Shown: positions 25,001-31,944 of the stretch, one piece after another | How the letters are laid out: each line of letters opens with the position of its first letter | Position numbering within the stretch: the first letter of the stretch is position 1 | Translations under genes and position numbers: made by a program | The notes under the pieces: generated by a model | What the model was told of the DNA's origin: nothing | Databases searched by the model: none | The model's input: the letters and a program-made list of their open reading frames with translations, nothing else | Assembly (NCBI RefSeq): GCF_963576615.1 | Contig: NC_088711.1 | Coordinates: 35,762,121 to 35,826,120 of the forward strand | Origin: Watersipora subatra | Lineage: Eukaryota; Bryozoa; Gymnolaemata; Cheilostomatida; Watersiporidae | Direction of reading: 5' to 3' | DNA: 64,000 bases

Positions 25001-28000
25001 AAAGCAATAAAATTGGCTCTGTTCTTACTCAACGTCTTTAAGAAAGTCAAATGAGTAAAAAAAGTGAAAAGACAAAGTGTGAGAAAGGGGCTAACAGCAT
25101 AGTCAGAAACATTCAAAAGAGGGAAAGTATGGCTGTTTGTCTAATCAGGCAAAGATGAAGTTGAGCCAAAGTACTCGGTGTTCCTGCTGCAAAATAGCTT
25201 TTTGAATGAGGACAATTACTACATAACTAACGTCAGCGTTGTTAGCAGAAAATTTGTCTTGTCTCCAGAAAACAGCCGCCAAAAACTGAGAAAGGGTTGC
25301 AGCAAACAGTAACTTTCTGGGTTTTATACTAGTTAATAGCTAGCACCGTTGACCGTTACATGTAACAATTGATAAGCTGGCCCAAAACATGTGTATTGTT
25401 TTAGTATAGATTTTAGTGAAGATCTAGCTTTCCAGGTAAGTTTCTCAAATTCATTAGATTCCTAAGTCCTTGTATTCTATTACCAGTGCAATGCCAGACA
25501 TTTGGCTAGTAGTATGTATATAGTATATAGGATATTGTCTGTGTGTATTTTCTTTATCACCACATCAGACATAATGTCTGCCCCAAAAATTCGATCACTA
25601 AACATATTATCTATTATCTTGTTTAGATTATTTTGCATAGTACACATGATGCATTCATTCTTTGTACAAATTGTATGTAAGATATAATTCAGTAATTGTA
25701 ATTGAAGTGATTTAGTTAGAACATCTCTATTGTTTGTGTATACTAAAATAATGATTCTCTGTAGACAATCCACCAAATTAGCTAGGTGCCTATGGAGTAA
25801 GGGGGGACAACTCTATACAGGTTGTAGTTATACCACAGTAGCCAGAATAAAGGGAAACGATGTATACACAAAATCATGAGGTTAATAAAGATGCACTGCC
25901 ATTGGTTCATAGAAGAGCAATTAGCATTCTACTGGTTACTTGAAGCAATCAGCAAGTGATCTCTGGTCAGAGAAACAATTACTGGCATCATTTGAATTGG
26001 TCAAAATAAGACCAGCCTTTTCATGTTTATTTGCTACATCTTATCAACAGATTTAAGAATTCACCTCATTTTGACAGAGAAAGCTGCATTTGAATGCTTC
26101 AATAATTACATCACTTTTTGAACAAACCTTTTATTCATTTGAAATAATTCTTTTTTGCAATAACAGAGTTTAATGCACTAAATGCATACAGTTCACATAC
26201 ACTAGAGGCTGCATATTCTCTCATCTACTCATTGATTTAAGTTTAAACGCACGTTTAACAAGTTTTATCGTGTGTTTCATCACACAACTAAAAATAGTTG
26301 TAGTTTGCAATTTCAAAATGACAAATTAATATATAGACATTGACATGAAGTATTTGTCATAGAATTTCTTAAAATGTATTTGTATGCTGACTACAAAAAG
26401 GATACTTCTAAACTTTGTAGGAGATAGCTGAACCGCTGCATGACTTGAAGGAGGGAATAACTGCTGTAGAAGAATCCACAACATTCCAGAAAGTTCTCTC
26501 AACTCTACTTTCCATCGGAAATGTCCTCAATGGCTCACAGGTACATTTTTTGTGAACTAATATTGTTCTCTTATAAGAAGATAATTTAGCCCAAGTTCTT
26601 TGTATACCAGTAAAGTAATAATGTACTTCTATTTAATTCACACTATGATAGCAACTTTAATACTTGCGGTGGTATCTCACATTACAGGCAGCTGGATTCC
26701 ACATAGAATATCTATCAAAGGTGCCTGAAATAAAAGATACGCAACAGAGACAATCTCTTCTCTATCACCTGTGCCATACAGTTTTGGAGTCATCTCCCTC
26801 CAGCAGTGATCTCTATTCAGAGTTCGGCTCATTAGCCCGTTGCTCTAGGGTAAGTTTGTTGATGTTCATTGCTAATGATGTCTAGCTTAGCATATTAGCT
26901 CAAGTGCTTAGGGAATTTTAAAAATTTGCTTTTAAGTTTTTGATGTAATGTTAAAAAGCTTGTTCATAACTAGAGAGATGTCGATACTTAGAAATGAGTT
27001 ATTTATATTCAAATAATATTATGATGCAATATCAGCATATAAACACAAAGTGAAGTCAATTAAAACACGGATTAAAAAATATATGAGCTGAAAGCAGTTG
27101 AATGGATAAATAACTTCCACTTTAAGTTTTTCGAGTTGAACTTTTAAAAAGATTTCCCTTTGGTAATGCTAATTGAAAAAGACAGTGCAATTGAACAATT
27201 AATTACTTTAGCTAATACTTATTCTCAGCAATTTTATTCAATTCCATTTTATTCCATTCCAATTTTACTAAATTTCATTCTAATTCTTTTCCGTTTAATT
27301 TCATTTTATTCTACGATGAGCTGATCACTTACCCCTAACTGTAGTTATGTAGCACTCTTATAAATAGTAGTATCTTGACAGTCTAGTGTGCTGCAAGAGA
27401 TGGTGAAGCTGCCCTTAAAGCACAGAGAATAACAATTATTATAGCATGCCAGTGAGTAGTTGATTGTCACACTAGTTGAGTGTTAGTCTATCAGCTAAAA
27501 GTTAAAATCCAACTGTGACTTCGAACGAAACGAACATGGCTCTTATCATAGTAAAACCGCTAGCCTTCACTTTGTTATTGTAAACTTAGGAAGACTTTGA
27601 AGAGCTATCGGATAAGCTGAAGAAGTTGGAGAAGGACTGCCAGCTGGCAATGAACAACCTGTCAAGTATTGTCAGACATGACAGTTATCACACACCAAAC
27701 TTGAAGAACCAACTGACTGACATGCTCCATCAGTGTGCTCAGAAAATATGCGTATTGAAGATCATATCTAGAAGAGTACGTAACAGGCAAGTCAGGATAA
27801 CAAGTGTGTGGTAGATCTGTGAGATGCCATTGAATTGCTGTCATTTGCTGTTAGCTTATGAATTTGAGATTTGTTGGTGGCTTACATTAAAATTTTGAAA
27901 TGTAACTTTTATTTAAATTTATCGGCTTGTCACCAAGGAAAGATGCAACATATTAAACATTTTTGTTAACGCGTATTTGATAAGGCTGAAGACTACATGC

Positions 28001-31000
28001 TTCAGGTCTGAACAAATGAACAGCTAGAAGGATAATAAAGCATTGTAGATGGTCTATTGATTAGCTGGAATAGAGTGTATTGAGTAGTGAACATGCATGT
28101 CTCACGAACTTGAACATAAATCCACCATACCCTTCCTCCTGAGGACAGTAAACTAAAGTGAACAAACTTACCTCTTCTGAAGTTTACTCAAAATTTTCTG
28201 AGAAGCTCATCAAATCCAGCAATCACTGTAAAAATGGTATCGCATCTTAGGCTGGAAATTTTATGAAAAGACTTGTTATATCAGTCAGACTAGATGAATG
28301 CCCAGCGTTGCACGGAAAAAATAAAATAATTACTCAATAAATTTGAGTAACTTAACCTCATAAGCTAGTAGTAATCAATTTTTACTAAAGTCATAGCCGT
28401 GTTGGGGCCAGCTTAATAATCATTATGACCAAACATGCTAGTTATTAACCCCAAGCATTTTAAGTGTTAGCATTTTAGTCTATGTAATGAATGTCATCAC
28501 AATCGTTCATCTCTACAGTCAGTTGAACAATCACATTGTAGTGGTTTAGATCGCTGGCCTTCAGACCTGGAGACTGAGCTGACGGCTGCCATATACAGGC
28601 AGCTTGGGTACCCCTCAATATTTGGAAGACTTCATACCTCAACTACAATTGACTTGAAATCTTTTATTAATTGCAGGTATAATAACCTTCTTCTCTACCT
28701 TGGCATATCCGCGACAGGTTGCAAAGATTTGAAGATACAAACCTTTTGCAAGATAGTAGCAGATTTCTCTCTGGAGTATAAAACAACAAGAGAAAAGATT
28801 CTTTATCAACATCATGTAAGCATGAAGAAGGCTAAGGAACGACAGAAACAGCAGCAAAAGAAGAAGCAAGTCGTTGTAGATGTAAGTTGCATTTATTGCG
28901 TAAGAACTAGTTAACTAGCAACTTACTTTTATTGTGTTAGTACAAGTTTGTAGATTAAGTTACATTTATTGCGTAAATACAAGTTTGTAGGTGTAAGTTA
29001 CTGTTATTTGTTAGTACAAGTTTGTAGATGTGAGTTAGATTTGTTGGGTAAGTACAAGTTCTTCTACATCGACTGAATCCAAGGTTTTTCAGTGCACCAC
29101 AAGGATGCACAGCCGACATATTGCGATATAGTGGGCGTCAGCATTTAGAAGTTATTAGAAATCAGGATAGCAAACACTCCCAATCACCGTATTATTGTTA
29201 TTATTTCATACACCCAAGTCGTTTTATAAATTCTAAATAGTAGCACCATGCATCATTCAGTGTCAGTAACTGCAGAAGGTGTATGTGTTAGTGGTTATAG
29301 ATGTTTAAGCACTAGAAGTAGAAACCATAAAATGGAGAAAGCTGCTCCATGCACAATCTTTAACAACTGGTCTCAGTTAGTTAATTGTTAGGGATGAAGC
29401 TTGTCTTGTGGAGTAGATGACATTATTAAAGTGAAATTGAGTAAAGCTAGTTATACATTTGAGTACTCTCTAGCTGCTCAGTTCAGTAAGGTAAGTCGGC
29501 GCTCCGTCCAGGTTTAGACACTAACTTCATAGCACTTCTTCAACTGAACGTTGTCTTTCTTGATATCAGTTTTAACCATTTGGTGCAAAAAAAGAATATC
29601 TTCATGCCTCAAGCGTTTGTATCGTAGATCTGAGGCCATTCTATAAGCTTGGTTATTCAGAGCTGGCTAATCCATTCTTGTTTTAGACAAAAAACATTGG
29701 CAAAAGTGCGATAGAGGTGCGGAATGCTGAGAACCTACTCAACAATATTTTGAAAGACGGCTACGCTTCTGACTCATCTGTAAAAAGTGCTAAGACCAAA
29801 AAGAGGATGACTGTTGGTAGGATTATTACCCTGTTTCTAGCTTTCTATCTAATTATTATACTAAATATTAATTCTGCTAGTACTATCTTTTCTCCACTCA
29901 TTGGGGTCACTGCTGACCTCAAATGAGTGGAGGTCACTGCTGACCCCACTCATTAGGGGTTCATATGTATCTTGTACTGATGCTGATATGATGGTTAACT
30001 GATATACAAGAGCGATTGTGGTTGGATGCCTTTGTTGCCACCACCAATGCTGCTTGTGTGACTCACACGACCAACCTATTGATCACAAGTTTGCCCTCCA
30101 ACCACTGAGCCACAGCCACCCGTTAGGGTTGATTTCATGTTATCTGCAAGATTCAATGCTTCTCCTAAGATCTTCATTGCACCAAAAGTTGAAGTCAATT
30201 TCTGTGGTGTTATTTATAATATGTGCACATGCATATTCCTTATAGTGTAGTTCCTTTATAAATTTAAGATTGCATAATATGTAGTGGAAATATTTAACAC
30301 TTCATTTTGAAAGTTCTTTGGTAGAAAATAAATAGTTGCTAGCGTCTTTTAAGAGTTCAACTTCTCTAAAAAGTCAACTTCTCAGAGAGGTCACTTGCAT
30401 TGAGAGGTCAGCCTCTCGCTGACAATGCATGACTGAATTGTAAGGTCATGTCATTGAACCAACTTCTTACTGTGGTACTTTGAAGTAAGAAGAGACGTAG
30501 TCAGCATAAACTACAGTAGTTTAGGTAAAGTTTCTTCCAGCTCAAATTATATATTTGAATTTTTCATTTTCATTTTTTCACCATCCTCATAAATTTAGCA
30601 TACAAAAATATACGTTGTTTAAAAACTTGAATTTTTTTGAGAAATTGTTTTGCATGTAAAGTTAAATATTTGTGTTACATTTTACATCGTTTGTTGAAAA
30701 AATTGAAGGGTTGAAATTGAAATAGTTGAAATATTGAATTTGTAAGGTATTTTGCATAGCATCGCAACTCTTGCATCTCAAAAGGTACAATAAATGTTTT
30801 GCTCTTTCTCTGTTACCAACTCTTTAAAACACTGAGAAATAACAACAGGCCTCCCTTATACACCTGCGGCAGCAGGTTAATGAAGTAGCAACAATTCATG
30901 TTTGTAACCTGGAATTATCTGCTCTATGTCAATTAGTAGATAACTCCTTTCAAACTGCACACCGGTTTGAATAGCACTTGGCTAAATAGAGGAGAGGTGC

Positions 31001-31905
31001 CAAAAGTAATGATGATGCTAAATAATGCTCATATTCAAAGAGAAACTGCATTCCACAGTGCAATCAGCAGCACCCTTAGCTGTTTGATAAATTGATATGT
31101 AACAATGATAACTCATAGGTTCATTTAAATTATAAACAAATACCTTTCGATGTTGTCTTTCCTTGCAGACCAGTCACTCATGTCACAGTTTACGAGCAGC
31201 AAAAAGCATAACAAGATTAATAACAAAAAATCTCCTGATGACTTGGAGTCAGCGCTAGAAGTGGGTGACTTTCCTACCTCTCATCACAGAGCGAATAGAA
31301 CTCGAGTTAAAAGGCAGCTCCAGCATAGACATAACTGTAAGCCTGTTATTTCCTGTTTGGATGCATTTGTTGGTAAAGCTGTAATTATAGGATATGCTAA
31401 CCATGCCGTGTTTATTTCACAGAGCCCTGCAGAATATAGCGGTATTAAGTTTGATACCATCATCTAAGTTGTAACATGTAGTTACTAGCCTATTCTATTC
31501 CATTCCATTTTTATAAAACTGCATGCTAAAGGAACACTAGCTTTTGCATTAATAAAGTCCCTCTCTCAGCGGTACAGAGTCGTGTCTGCTGCAGCTGCTA
31601 GCCAGATAAGTTTATCTACCCTTTGAGTGTGACCACGGCACTTTTGGGAAGTCTATTACTGGATATTTTACTTTATTTCATCAGGATGCTCAGATTCACC
31701 CAGCTTAGAGCTGGTGGTACAAGTTTAGTCGCTAGTAATCTGACTCATGATGCAGGTTGTATCAATCTTCATGATTGTCTGATAGCAGGTGGATAATAAG
31801 TGGCTAATACCATATTCTTATAGATAGTAGGCCTATATATCAAATGTCATCATAAAATAAACTATTCTTGTTGGAGTCTGAGTAATTATCACATATATAT
31901 ATATA

Positions 31906-31944
<39 letters not shown>

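Noticed and set aside
27776-27814. GTACGT at 27776 as the exon donor
   Set aside because: Would lose a conserved FH2 segment and break phase with 28677; the GC donor at 27787 fits both.
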